Source: Prorocentrum cordatum
Taxonomy: Eukaryota > Sar > Dinophyceae > Prorocentrales > Prorocentraceae
Length of the DNA: 22,018 bases
NCBI GenBank assembly: GCA_963575745.1
Contig: CAUYUJ010002763.1
Location: forward strand, 64,001-86,018
Reading direction: 5' to 3'
Made by a program: the position numbers and the translations under genes. This document shows positions 9,259-17,520 of this stretch, one piece after another. The notes under the pieces were generated by a model that was not told the origin of the DNA, made no database searches, and worked only from the letters and a program-made list of their open reading frames with translations. Within the stretch, counting starts at the first letter, position 1; each line of letters starts with the position of its first letter.

Positions 9259-10260
9259 GAGTGAAACTTCACTCTTCTTCCGGTTGTCTGTCAGGCCCGA
9301 CGTCCACCCAGCGACGCCCCCCGCGGGCGCGCCGGCGGCCTCGGCGACGGCGGCGACAGGAAGCGCGATGCAGGGGCCGAAGATGCCTGCATGGGGCCTC
9401 GCTCTCGGCAGACCTCGCGGCGAAGACGGCGAGCCGGCGTCCAAGGGTCCTCGCGAGGCGCGGCTGGACATGCCCAAGACGAGCGCTCAGAAGAACCATG
9501 GGGTCTTCCCAGCTCGGCCCCTGGAAGGCGCCGGCGCGCGTCCTGGCCGGGCTCTGCGCGGCCAACTGGCGCGACGTGGCCGACCGCATTGGCGCCTCGT
9601 TCAGTTGTTGTCTGCTTCCCGCTGCTCGCGTGATCGCCCGGGCGCTCCAAGATGCGGGAAAAAACGCGCGCGACCACGTGCGAGGGGGAGGGGGGGGGCG
9701 CTGTCCGGGCCCCCCGTGGCCCCGCATGTGGGCGGCATTGATCATATCATTTTCATCGACAAGGGCGCCCCAGAGAAGGCGGAGGGACCTCTTCAAGTGA
9801 ACTGGGGTGCGAACGTCGGCCGCGCCGACAGCAGCTTGGCGGCGTTGCAGGGTCAGGTTCGGCGCGGTCGCATGGGGCCCACCTACTGCAACAAGAAGAA
9901 AAGGGGAAACCGTCGACAGTCGAGCTCCAGTCCATGCTCGCGGCGGAAGCGCAGACGGCGACGGTGGGCTGGAACGGGGGGAACGTAGGCAGTATGCGCA
10001 TGGCGGTGTGTCAGAGCCTCCTTGCTCTTGGGGGCCAGTGCAAGCCAGGAGGCCCTCCCGAGGGGGGCTCGAGAGGGGGGCGGAGCGTCTCCTCGGCAAG
10101 CTCGGCGCGAAGATGGGCCCGCACGAGGAACTGAGCGAGGGCGAGGAGGAGGAGTAGCCAACCTTGTTGCCATCAGAGGATCAGCTCGAATGGTTGAGAT
10201 GGCCCGTGACGGTCCGCTCCAGCACTCAGGATTGACAGTATTGCAGAACCGCTCTGTGGA
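9259..10260 (+). pseudogene. GC-rich stretch, possible LINE ORF1-like remnant
   Basis: No intact gene is seen in this 1-kb stretch. In one plus frame, about 9520-9800, a non-repetitive segment reads ANWRDVADRIGASFSCCLLP, ARVIARALQDAGKNARDHVR and GPPWPRMWAALIISF; a neighbouring frame then gives GGIDHIIFIDKGAPEKAEGPL. The form 'short helix, LLP, A-G-K, GPP-x-x-x-W' recalls ORF1-type proteins of dinoflagellate LINEs, but this is memory-based and weak. Several frames on both strands stay open because of GC content. If correct, it would be the start of a second, separate element, since ORF1 should precede ORF2. Confidence 0.25.
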
Positions 10261-10882
10261 CCCCATATTATGTTATGAGACCTCGGCAGGCCAGGAGTTC
10301 ACAGCATTCGATTCGAATGCGCTCCGCCTTTCCATGTCTCTATTGGATCTTACCAGGCGAGCCTCCAATGTCCGAGCCATGCGTATGAGAGTGGGCCCTC
10401 AGGTTGCAACTTGTAGCGTCCGATGATCGTGCGCACCATCGGCTCGTGAGTGTTCGTGTGAATCCAGATTTGTCGCAGTTGCCTTCGCAAGCGTTGGGCG
10501 ATGACGAAAGGACACCCGACCCCAGCCATGAGGTGGAACTGTGTGGGCGCCCTGGGGTCATTTTTCTTTCTGAGCCCGCTTGCGGCGTGCGCGAGTGTAC
10601 TCACGTGTGTGCACGCTCTGTCATTTCTGGTGTACACTTCTTTCATGCTCTTTCACATGACACATGCAAGCGACCCCATCGACGTCGCTCGCGCGCTCAG
10701 CTGCGGAGCGGTGCCCAGCCGAGGCCCCCAGGCCACCCCTTTCGGAGGCTTTCGGAGTGGGCCTGAGACATTCCCCTGCAGAGCGATTCAGACAATCGCT
10801 CACAGTGAAGCGAACACAGGTCCAGCTGCTGTACTTCAATGCTCGCTTTTATTCATGTCATTGCGTTGCTCAGTCAGATAGC
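10261..10882. repeat. 622-bp direct tandem duplication, unit 1
   Basis: The unit begins CCCCATATTATGTTATGAGA and ends TTGCTCAGTCAGATAGC. Unit 2 follows with no spacer at a constant offset of 622 bp. By eye there are 9 substitutions and no indels (about 98.6 % identity). The content is not recognised. On the minus strand an open frame of 98 codons (10350-10646) reads CPFVIAQRLRRQLRQIWIHT and VRTIIGRYKLQPEGPLSYAW; it is preserved in unit 2 with two amino-acid changes. Whether it is coding is not known. Confidence 0.95.
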
Positions 10883-11504
10883 CCCCATATTATGTTATGA
10901 GACCTCGGCAGGCCAGGAGTTCACTGCATTCTATTCGAATGCGCTCCGCCTTTCCATGTCTCTATTGGATCTTACCAGGCGAGCCTCCAATGTCCGAGCC
11001 ATGCGTATGAGAGTGGACCCTCAGGTTGCAACTTGTAGCGTCCGATGATCGTGCGCACCATCGGCTCGTGAGTGTTCGTGTGAATCCAGATTTGTAGTAG
11101 TTGCCTTCGCAAGCGTTGGGCGATGACGAAAGGACACCCGACCCCAGCCATGAGGTGGAACTGTGTGGGCGCCCTGGGGTCATTTTTCTTTCTGAGCCCG
11201 CTTGCGGCGTGCGCGAGTGTATTCACGTGTGTGCACGCTCTGTCATTTCTGGTGTACACTTCTTTCATGCTCTTTCACATGACACATGCAAGCGACCCCA
11301 TCGACGTCGCTCGCGCGCTCAGCTGCGGAGCGGTGCCCAGCCGAGGCCCCCAGGCCACCCCTTTCGGAGGCTTTCGGGGTGGGCCTGAGACATTCCCCAG
11401 CAGAGCGATTTAGACAATCGCTCACAGTGAAGCGAACACAGGTCCAGCTGCTGTACTTCAATGCTCGCTTTTATTCATGTCATTGCGTTGCTCAGTCAGA
11501 TAGC
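10883..11504. repeat. 622-bp direct tandem duplication, unit 2
   Basis: This is the second copy, joined head to tail to unit 1. Differences from unit 1 include TGTCGCAG to TGTAGTAG near 11096, CCCTGCAG to CCCAGCAG near 11398, and single changes elsewhere. After its end the sequence becomes AAGTGGGTCGCAAGTG, not another unit start, so there are exactly two units. The lack of indels and low divergence point to a recent event, such as unequal exchange or an assembly duplication. Confidence 0.95.
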
Positions 11505-11524
11505 AAGTGGGTCGCAAGTGAATC

Positions 11525-11640
11525 AGTCAGTGAGTCAGTCCTCCTCCTCTTCCTCCTCCTCCGCCTCTTCCTTCCCCTCCACTTCCTCCTCTTCCTCCTC
11601 CTCCTCCTTCGCTCCCGCCTCCGCCAGAACCGCTGTTCGG
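11525..11640. repeat. Imperfect (CTC/CTT)n pyrimidine tract
   Basis: A run of CCTCCTCCTCTTCCTCC-type triplets with a few interruptions makes a plus-strand pyrimidine tract of about 115 bp. It follows a GTGAATCAGTCAGTGAGTCA stretch with its own short TCAGTCAG repeats. Frames give Ser, Leu or Arg/Gly runs only. Confidence 0.85.
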
Positions 11641-11907
11641 CTCCCGGCCCAAGCTGTCGCCGGACGACCAGTGGTGGTGCTCGAAGATGGCCCGTGCGCC
11701 GAGCAGCGCGAGGGCCAGGCGCGTTTCGTTCGCCGCCGCCGCCCGCGGGCCGGCCATCGGGCGGCCCTGCGGCGGCTTCTGGCGGCGACCTTTGGCGGCG
11801 GCGCGACGACGATGGTGGTGGCGGTCGTCGTCGTCCGTCGCTCGTCGGCCGCCGGTCCGTCAGTCCATCGCTGTGTCGTCGGCCGTCGTGGTCAGCGTCC
11901 GGCATCG
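11641..11907. other. GC-rich spacer, no gene recognised
   Basis: About 270 bp between two triplet arrays. It is rich in CGGC and GTCGTC words and looks like decaying triplet repeat at its right end. Frames on both strands are open but Arg/Ala/Pro-rich, with no motif that I recognise. Confidence 0.4.
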
Positions 11908-11913
11908 TCGCCT

Positions 11914-11952
<39 letters not shown>

Positions 11953-11961
11953 GCGTCGGCG

Positions 11962-11999
<38 letters not shown>

Positions 12000-12031
12000 G
12001 TCACCATCACCATCGTCATCATCATCATCAT
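11908..12031. repeat. (CGT)n-(ATC)n microsatellite
   Basis: About 13 CGT triplets (11915-11953) change through GGCGTCGGCGTC into ATC triplets (11964-12031), with ACCATCACC interruptions. The same two motifs, in the order ATC then GTC, form the longer array at 14263-14764, so the G-rich minisatellite region between them is bracketed by related triplet runs. Confidence 0.93.
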
Positions 12032-12069
12032 CAGAAAGAACGGGTTCTACCAGTGTTGGCAAAAAACCA

Positions 12070-12340
12070 GAAAGGGGGTCACTAGGGTTTCCCAATTCCC
12101 AACCTGCCCCCCCCTTCTCGAAAATCGAGGGGGGGCCACTACGGGTTCGAACCCCTCCCCCCGCCCCCAGTCCATCATGAAAAGGGGGGGGGCGGTCACT
12201 ATCGGTTCGAACCCCCCCCCCTCGAAAACCGGGGGGTGCCATTACCGATTCGAACCCACCCACCCCTCGAAAACCGGAGGGGGCCACTACGGGTTCGAAA
12301 CCCCCCACCCCCCTTCGCCGCCTGCAAACAATGCCCGCTC
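12070..12340. repeat. Left array of GGTTCGAACC-containing tandem repeats
   Basis: Four or more units of about 45-60 bp, each with CTCGAAAA.CG then a run of G, CCACTACGGGTTCGAACC (variants TCACTATCGGTTCGAACC and CCATTACCGATTCGAACC) and a run of C. Unit cores lie near 12139, 12199, 12242 and 12286. The same unit recurs in inverted orientation at 13905-14095. GGTTCGAACC is its own reverse complement. No coding content. Confidence 0.8.
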
Positions 12341-13895
12341 TTCGGGACAGTTGGACAGTGGTGGGGATACTGTGACAGTGGTGTGGTGGGAACGGTGGTG
12401 GTGGGAACAGTGGTGCGGGCACAGTGGGACAGTGGTGCGGACAGTGGTGCGGACAGTGGTGGGGAGGGTGGTGGTGGGGACAGTGGTGGGTGGACAGCGG
12501 GACAATGGTTGGGACACTGGGACAATGGTGGGGACGGTAGTGGTGGGGACAGGGGTAAAGGCGGTGGTGCGGACAATGGTGGGACAGTAGTACAGTGGGG
12601 ATAGTGGTGGGGACAGTGGGGACAGTGAGACAATGGTCGGAACAGTGGGGACAGCGGGACAACACAGTGGAACAGCGGCGGGGACAGTGGGAACAGTAAA
12701 ACAGTAGTAAAAACACTAGAATCAGTGGGACAGTGGTGGGGGCCGTGGGGAAAGTGGGGTGAGTGGGACCGTGGTGGGACAATGGTGTAGAGGAGTGGGG
12801 GCAGTGCGACAGTGGTGGGGGCACTGGTGGGGACAGCGGGGACAATCGGGAACAGTGGCGAGGACGGTGGTGAGACAATGGGACAGAGGTACAGTGGGGA
12901 CAGTTGTTGGGATAGTGGGGACAGCGGTGGGAACAGTGGGACAGCTCAGTGGGACAGCGGCGGGGACAGTGGGACAGGGGGACTGTGGGGACAGTGGGGA
13001 CACTGGGGCAGAGGTTCATTGGGACCGTGGGAAAAGTGGGGAGTGGGATCGCGGTGGGAACAGTGGGGACAGTGCGACAGTGGTGGGGGCATTGGGTGGG
13101 ACAGTGGGGACGGTGGTGGGAACAGTGTGGACAGTTGTGGGGACGGTAGTGGTGGGGACAGTGGTGAAGGTGGTGGTGCGGACGGTGGTGGGACAGTACT
13201 ACAGTGGGGAGTGGTGGGGACAGTGGGACAGTGGTGGGAACCGTGAGGACAGTGGGACAGTGGTGGGGACCGTGGGGACGGTGGGGAGAGTGGGACCGTG
13301 GTGGGACAATAGTGGGGAGAGTGAGGGCAGTGAGACACTGGTGGGGGCACTGGTGGGGACACCAGGGACAATGGTGGGAACAGTGGGGACAGTGGGACAG
13401 GAATGGGGACTGTGGGACAGTGGTGGAGACGGTGGTGGTGGGGACAGTGGTGTGGGGACAGTGAGAATGTGGTTGGGACAGTGGGACAGTGGTGGAGACA
13501 GTGGTGGTGGGGACAGTGGTGAGGGCGGTGGCGAGGACGGTGGTGGGACAATGGGACAGAGGTGCAGTGGGGACAGTGGTGGGGACAGTGGGGACAGCGG
13601 TGGGAATAGTGGGACAGCTCAGCGGGACAGCGGCGGGGACAGTGGGACAGTGGGACAGTGGGGACAGTGGGGACAGTGGGACAGTGGTTGGGACCGTGGG
13701 AAAAGTGGGGCGAGTGGGATCGCGGTGGGAACGGTGGTGAGGACAGTGGGGACAGTGCGACAGTGGTGGGGGCACTGGTGGGATCAGTGGGGACAGTGGT
13801 GGGAACAGTGGGGACAGTGGTGGTGAGGACAGCGGTGCTGGGGACGGCAGTGGGGGATGTGGTGCGGACGGTGCTGGGGACCCGGGAGTCGATTG
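12341..13895. repeat. G-rich minisatellite, GTGGGGACA/GTGGGACA units
   Basis: About 1.5 kb of the plus strand is made of short units such as GTGGGGACAGTGGGACAGTG and GGTGGTGGGGACAGT, with many variants (GTGGGAACA, GGTGCGGACA, AGTGAGGACA). Longer higher-order repeats are visible: a segment with GGGACAGCTCAGTGGGACAGC at about 12936 returns at about 13610, and one with GTGGGACCGTGG recurs several times. The strand is strongly G over C and has a G3-G4 run about every 10 bases. Minus-strand frames read as Cys/Pro/His/Thr-Val repeats of up to about 600 codons; these are repeat by-products. Confidence 0.95.
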
Positions 13896-14262
13896 CCAGC
13901 GGTGTGTGGGGGGGGGTTCGAACCGGTAGTGACCCCCCCAGGTTTTCTGGAGGGGGGGGTTTCGAACCGGTAGTGACCCCCTCTTGTTTTTTGGAGGGGG
14001 GGGGAGGGGGTTCGAACCGGTAGTGACCCCCCCGGTTTTCTGGAGGGGTGGGGAGGGGTTCGGACCGGTAGTGACCCCCCCTTGTTTTCCGCCGGTGGGG
14101 AGGGGGGGGGGGGGTAGGGCGGGGGGTTTTGCCAGGGAGAAAGGGGGGGGGTCCAGCAGGGGGGGGGGATTTTCGGAGGGGGGGGAGGGGGGGCCCCCGG
14201 ATTCCGGAGGAAAACGGGGGGAAATTTTCCACAGTAAAGCGGCGGTGGTTCACGCTCTCTCA
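13896..14262. repeat. Right (inverted) GGTTCGAACC array and poly-G-rich tail
   Basis: From about 13905 to 14095 four units of about 45-60 bp contain GGTTCGAACCGGTAGTGACC followed by C runs and GGTTTTCTGGAGGGG; this is the reverse complement of the left array's unit (CTCGAAAACCGG..GGTCACTA..GGTTCGAACC). From 14095 to about 14222 the sequence is dominated by runs of 5-11 G with TTTTCCGG/TTTTCGGAGG spacers, which look like further decayed units. 14223-14262 is ordinary sequence. Confidence 0.78.
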
Positions 14263-14265
14263 ATT

Positions 14266-14357
<92 letters not shown>

Positions 14358-14539
14358 TATCATTATCATTATCACTATCATTATCATTATCATTCTCATT
14401 CTCATTCTCATTATCATCATCATCATCAGCATCAGCATCAGCATCAGCATCAGCATCAGCATCAGCATCAGCATCAGCATCATCATCGTCATCTTCATCA
14501 TTATCATCATCATCATCAGCATCATCATCATCACCATCG

Positions 14540-14577
<38 letters not shown>

Positions 14578-14607
14578 GTCCGTTGTCGTCGTCGTCGTCA
14601 TCGTCGT

Positions 14608-14669
<62 letters not shown>

Positions 14670-14670
14670 A

Positions 14671-14724
<54 letters not shown>

Positions 14725-14764
14725 CTCGTCGTTGTCGTTGTCTTCGTCGTCGTCGTCGTCGTCG
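14263..14764. repeat. Long compound (ATC)n/(ATTATC)n/(ATCAGC)n/(GTC)n array
   Basis: ATC triplets (14265-14355) pass into ATTATC and ATTCTC hexamers (to about 14415), then ATCAGC hexamers (about 14425-14478), mixed ATC again, and GTC triplets from about 14580 to 14764 with CATCGTCACC interruptions. Plus frames read as poly-Ile, poly-Ser or poly-Val/Arg; minus frames as poly-Met, poly-Asp or poly-Thr. Hexamer blocks are derived from the triplets by a point change that was then amplified. Confidence 0.96.
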
Positions 14765-15142
14765 TGGCCCGTGTCGTCGTCGGAACTTCCGCGTTTTCTT
14801 CATTCTTTTCCCGCGCGCCGGTCCTGCGCGATCGCCCTCGCGCAGGCGCGGCTGTTGAGGTGTTCAGGGGAGCGTGTTCGCGGCACGCCCTTTCCGTGCT
14901 CTCGGGGCGGTTCGGGCTGTTCGTGGCATGGTCGCCCTCCTCCCCCGCCCCCTCCCCTGAGATCCGACGTAGCCGAACTGTTGCAACATCGAAATCAAAA
15001 CACTGCCCGAGCCCCAGACCCCATGTTCCTGCATCCTTCTTCGAGCCGGAGCAGTCTGTGAGGGCCCCGAGGCCGGAAAAAAAACAGAAACGCCTGGCTC
15101 GAAGAAGTGGAGATGTGGGCCCCCGCCGCCTCCCAGTCTTCA
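14765..15142. other. Spacer, no gene recognised
   Basis: About 380 bp of GC-rich sequence. No repeat, RNA gene or convincing coding segment is seen. The right end, with AGTCTTCA just before GTCGGG, leads into a family A left arm. Confidence 0.45.
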
Positions 15143-15225
15143 GTCGGGCCTGTCCCTTTACAGGAGGAATATTCAAAAATAGTCACAGAATAGTCTGGGG
15201 AGGATTTTTGGAGTATTTTTTCCCT
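15143..15225. mobile_element. Family A foldback element, left end (copy 4)
   Basis: GTCGGGCCTGTCCCTTTACA begins at 15143 and is followed by GGAGGAATATTCAAAAATAG, TAGTCTGGGGA and GGAGTATTTTTTCCC, nearly identical to the left part of copy 2 (1530-1640) apart from an internal deletion of about 30 bp. The expected right arm is not found within 250 bp; the only candidate is at 17338-17359. The part between holds an 11-bp array and a 102-bp satellite. Confidence 0.65.
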
Positions 15226-15340
15226 ACCTAGGCTCTGCCTAGAAGGGTTCTTACTCTCTAGCTTAAAGGGGCCGGGCAATGGAAAGCGCCCCGGGCGGTT
15301 CCCCCAGTCCCCGCCCCGCGGTTCCCCCAGTCCCCTGGGA
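15226..15340. repeat. Short spacer with a two-copy 20-bp repeat
   Basis: GCGGTTCCCCCAGTCCCC occurs twice in tandem at about 15295-15335, separated by GCCCC. The rest (CCTAGGCTCTGCCTAG, ATGGAAAGCGCCCC) is unremarkable. Confidence 0.65.
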
Positions 15341-15738
15341 GCTTTAGCTTTAGATTTAGCTTTAGCTTAGCTTTAGCTTAGCTTTAGCTTAGCTTTAGCT
15401 TAGCTTTAGCTTAGCTTTAGCTTAGCTTTAGCTTAGCTTTAGCTTAGCTTTAGCTTAGCTTTAGCTTAGCTTTAGCTTAGCTTTAGCTTAGCTTTAGCTT
15501 CGCTTTAGCTTCGCTTTAGCTTAGCTTTAGCTTAGCTTTAGCTTAGCTTTAGGTTAGCTTTAGCTCAGCTTTAGCTTAACTTTAGCTCAACTTTAGCTTA
15601 GCTTTACCTCAGCTTTAGCTTAGCTTTATCTTAGCTTTATCTTAGCTTTATCTTAGTTTTAGCTTAGCTTTCGCTTAGCTTTAGCTTAGCTTCAGCTTAG
15701 CTTTAGCTTAGCTTTAGCTTAGCTTTAGCTTAGCTTTA
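15341..15738. repeat. 11-bp tandem array, unit AGCTTTAGCTT
   Basis: About 36 units of AGCTTTAGCTT cover about 398 bp. The left third to half is almost perfect; from about 15550 variants appear (AGGTTAG, AGCTCAG, TTATCTTAG, TTACCTCAG, TTTCGCTT). Because 11 is not a multiple of three and TAG/TAA recur, no frame stays open. The unit contains TTTAG, as in the TTTAGGG-type telomere repeat reported for dinoflagellates, but lacks the G run. Each unit carries AluI-type AGCT sites. Confidence 0.95.
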
Positions 15739-15949
15739 CTGTTACTGCTAATGCTGCCTTCCTATCGGCTCCAACTCCTAGGTAGGGTCGCACTGGGATA
15801 ATTGACAGTTTTGAGATATTGTTGGCGCATTTTTAATTCCCAACCCTCCTTGGTTGGGTATTCGTTTTGAATAGAGCAGTGTGGTCGCGTCCCTTCTCCC
15901 GCCCTTCCTCCTTTTCCCCTCCAGCCTCTTCATGTCTTGCCCGCGGGGG
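15739..15949. other. Short spacer, no feature seen
   Basis: About 210 bp between the 11-bp array and the 102-bp satellite. It is less GC-rich than its surroundings. A pyrimidine-rich stretch (CCCTTCTCCCGCCCTTCCTC) precedes the satellite. Nothing else is seen. Confidence 0.45.
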
Positions 15950-17109
15950 GCTGCGATCTGTGAAACTGTCGCAATTTTCGAGGCCTGCTGGGGGGCCCAG
16001 CACAGTGAGGGCCACGGGCGGATCCAAATTAGACCTCGCCATCCCTGGGGGGCTGAGATCTGTGAAACTGTCGCCATTTTCGAGCCCTGCTGGGGGGCCA
16101 GCACAGTGAGGGCCACGGGCGGATCCAAATTAGACCTCGCCATCCCTGGGGGGCTGAGATCTGTGAAACTGTCGCCACTTTCGAGGCCTGCTGGGGGGGC
16201 CCAGCACAGTGAGGGCCACGCGCGGATTCAAATTAGACCTCGCCATCCCTGGGGGGCTGCGATCTGCGAAACTGTCGCCATTTTCGAGGCCTGCTGGGGG
16301 GCCCAGCACAGTGAGGGCCACGCGCGGATCAAATTAGACCTCGCCATCCCTGGGGGGCTGCGATCTGCGAAACTGTCGCCATTTTCGAGGCCTGCTGGGG
16401 GGCCAGCACAGTGAGGGCCACGCGCGGATTCAAATTAGACCTCGCCATCCCTGGGGGGCTGCGATCTGCGAAACTGTCGTCATTTTCGAGGCTTGCTGGG
16501 GGGCCCAGCACAGTGAGGGCCACGCGCGGATTCAAATTAGACCTCGCCATCCCTGGGGGGCTGCGATCTGCGAAACTGTCGCCATTTTCGAGGCCTTCTG
16601 GGGGGCCCAGCACAGTGAGGGCCACGCGCAGATTCAAATTAGACCTCGCCATCCCTGGGGGGCTGCGATCTGCGAAACTGTCGCCATTTTCGAGGCCTGC
16701 TGGGGGGCCCAGCACAGTGAGGGCCACGCGCGGACCCAAATTAGACCTCGCCATCCCTGGGGGCTGCGATCTGCGAAACTGTCGCCATTTTCGAGGCCTG
16801 CTGGGGGGCCCAGCACAGTGAGGGCCACGCGCGGATTCAAATTAGACCTCGCCATCCCTGGGGGGCTGCGATCTGCGAAACTGTCGCCATTTTCGAGGCC
16901 TGCTGGGGGCCCAGCACAGTGAGGGCCACGCGCGGATTCAAATTAGACCTCGCCATCCCTGGGGGGCTGCGATCTGCGAAACTGCCGCCATTTTCGAGGC
17001 CTGCTGGGGGGCCCAGCACAGTGAGGGCCACGGGCAGATTCAAATGAGACCTCGCCATCCCTGCGGGGGCTGCGATCTGTGAACCTGTCGCCACTTTCGA
17101 GGCCTGCTG
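15950..17109. repeat. 102-bp satellite, 11 full units plus a partial
   Basis: Unit starts (CTGCGATCTG or CTGAGATCTG) fall at 15951, 16053, 16154, 16257, 16358, 16459, 16561, 16663, 16764, 16866, 16967 and 17070; spacing is 101-103 bp. The unit reads CTGCGATCTGCGAAACTGTC, GCCATTTTCGAGGCCTGCTG, a G/C run, CCAGCACAGTGAGGGCCACG, GATTCAAATTAGACCTCGCC, ATCCCTGGGG. The first three and last units have TGTGAA where the middle ones have TGCGAA, so the array edges are the older or more diverged part. One-base indels occur at the G run. As 102 is 34 codons, both strands give repeating 34-residue frames that break at the indels. Confidence 0.97.
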
Positions 17110-17337
17110 TGATCCCCGTTTTCGAAGTGGCTAGGAGTGCTCAGGAATTGTAAATCATCAGCTTTATCAAGCCCTTTTCCTGAAGCCAGTGTCCTGCGAG
17201 TCTCCCGAATTCCGTCTGCAGACATATGTAACCCTCGCTCCGTCATCGCCCCCTTATAAAGTATCCTAAACTATTTGCGCCCCGCTTTTGCGCAGGGGTT
17301 GGGTACGTCGCCAGGGTAATTTTTCGTTCACGATTCC
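17110..17337. other. Spacer after the satellite, no gene recognised
   Basis: About 230 bp of ordinary composition. CCCCGTTTTCGA at 17114 echoes the satellite's CCATTTTCGAG and may be a last decayed trace. CCCTTATAAAGTATCC at about 17249 resembles a TATA box, but dinoflagellate promoters usually lack one and no gene follows. Confidence 0.4.
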
Positions 17338-17359
17338 CCTGTAGGGGGACAGGCCCGAC
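17338..17359. mobile_element. Family A right arm (candidate end of copy 4)
   Basis: CCTGTAGGGGGACAGGCCCG plus AC matches the right arms at 727-748 and 3798-3819 with one or two changes. It is preceded by TTTTTCGTTCACGATTCC, comparable to TTGGTTCTTCGTCCAAGATCC of copy 1. No left arm lies within 250 bp upstream, so it either closes the element opened at 15143 or is a solitary end. Confidence 0.6.
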
Positions 17360-17381
17360 CTGATCCCAGTCCCTCCCTCCC

Positions 17382-17520
17382 GGTGGGCCCCCCCGCCCAG
17401 TGGGCCCCCCCGCCGTGGGCCCCCCCCCGCCGTGGCCCCCCCCCTCGTCCCGTGAGGCCCACCGCAGCCGCCGGCGCCGCCGCTCCAGGCGATCCCGCAG
17501 CGTGGCGCGCGCGCGCGCGC
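17382..17520. repeat. GTGGGCCCCCC short tandem repeat and (CG)n tract
   Basis: Four units of about 17-20 bp with GTGGGCCCCCCCGCC run from 17382 to about 17448. After a CGCCGGCGCCGCC segment, a run of alternating CG follows at about 17506-17520. Alternating CG of this kind can adopt Z-DNA; this is a property of the sequence, not evidence of function. Confidence 0.8.

Noticed and set aside
12137-12305. tRNA genes suggested by GGTTCGAACC
   Set aside because: No acceptor stem, D arm or anticodon arm can be built around the motif, and the core is a palindrome within a satellite.
11892-13775. Minus-strand open frame of 627 codons (and a second of 435 codons, 12946-14253)
   Set aside because: Both lie in the GTGGGGACA minisatellite and flanking arrays and consist of repeated Cys-Pro-His and Thr-Val-Pro units. 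The minus strand there lacks stop codons because of its C-rich composition.
12361-13890. CRISPR array
   Set aside because: The short units vary and lie next to one another without unique spacers of constant length, there are no cas genes and the context is eukaryotic.
15881-16821. 34-residue repeat protein on plus or minus strand
   Set aside because: It follows from the 102-bp satellite. One-base indels switch the frame between units and both strands are open.
17249-17265. TATA-like box (CCCTTATAAAGTATCC)
   Set aside because: No transcript or gene start follows, and TATA boxes are not typical of dinoflagellates.
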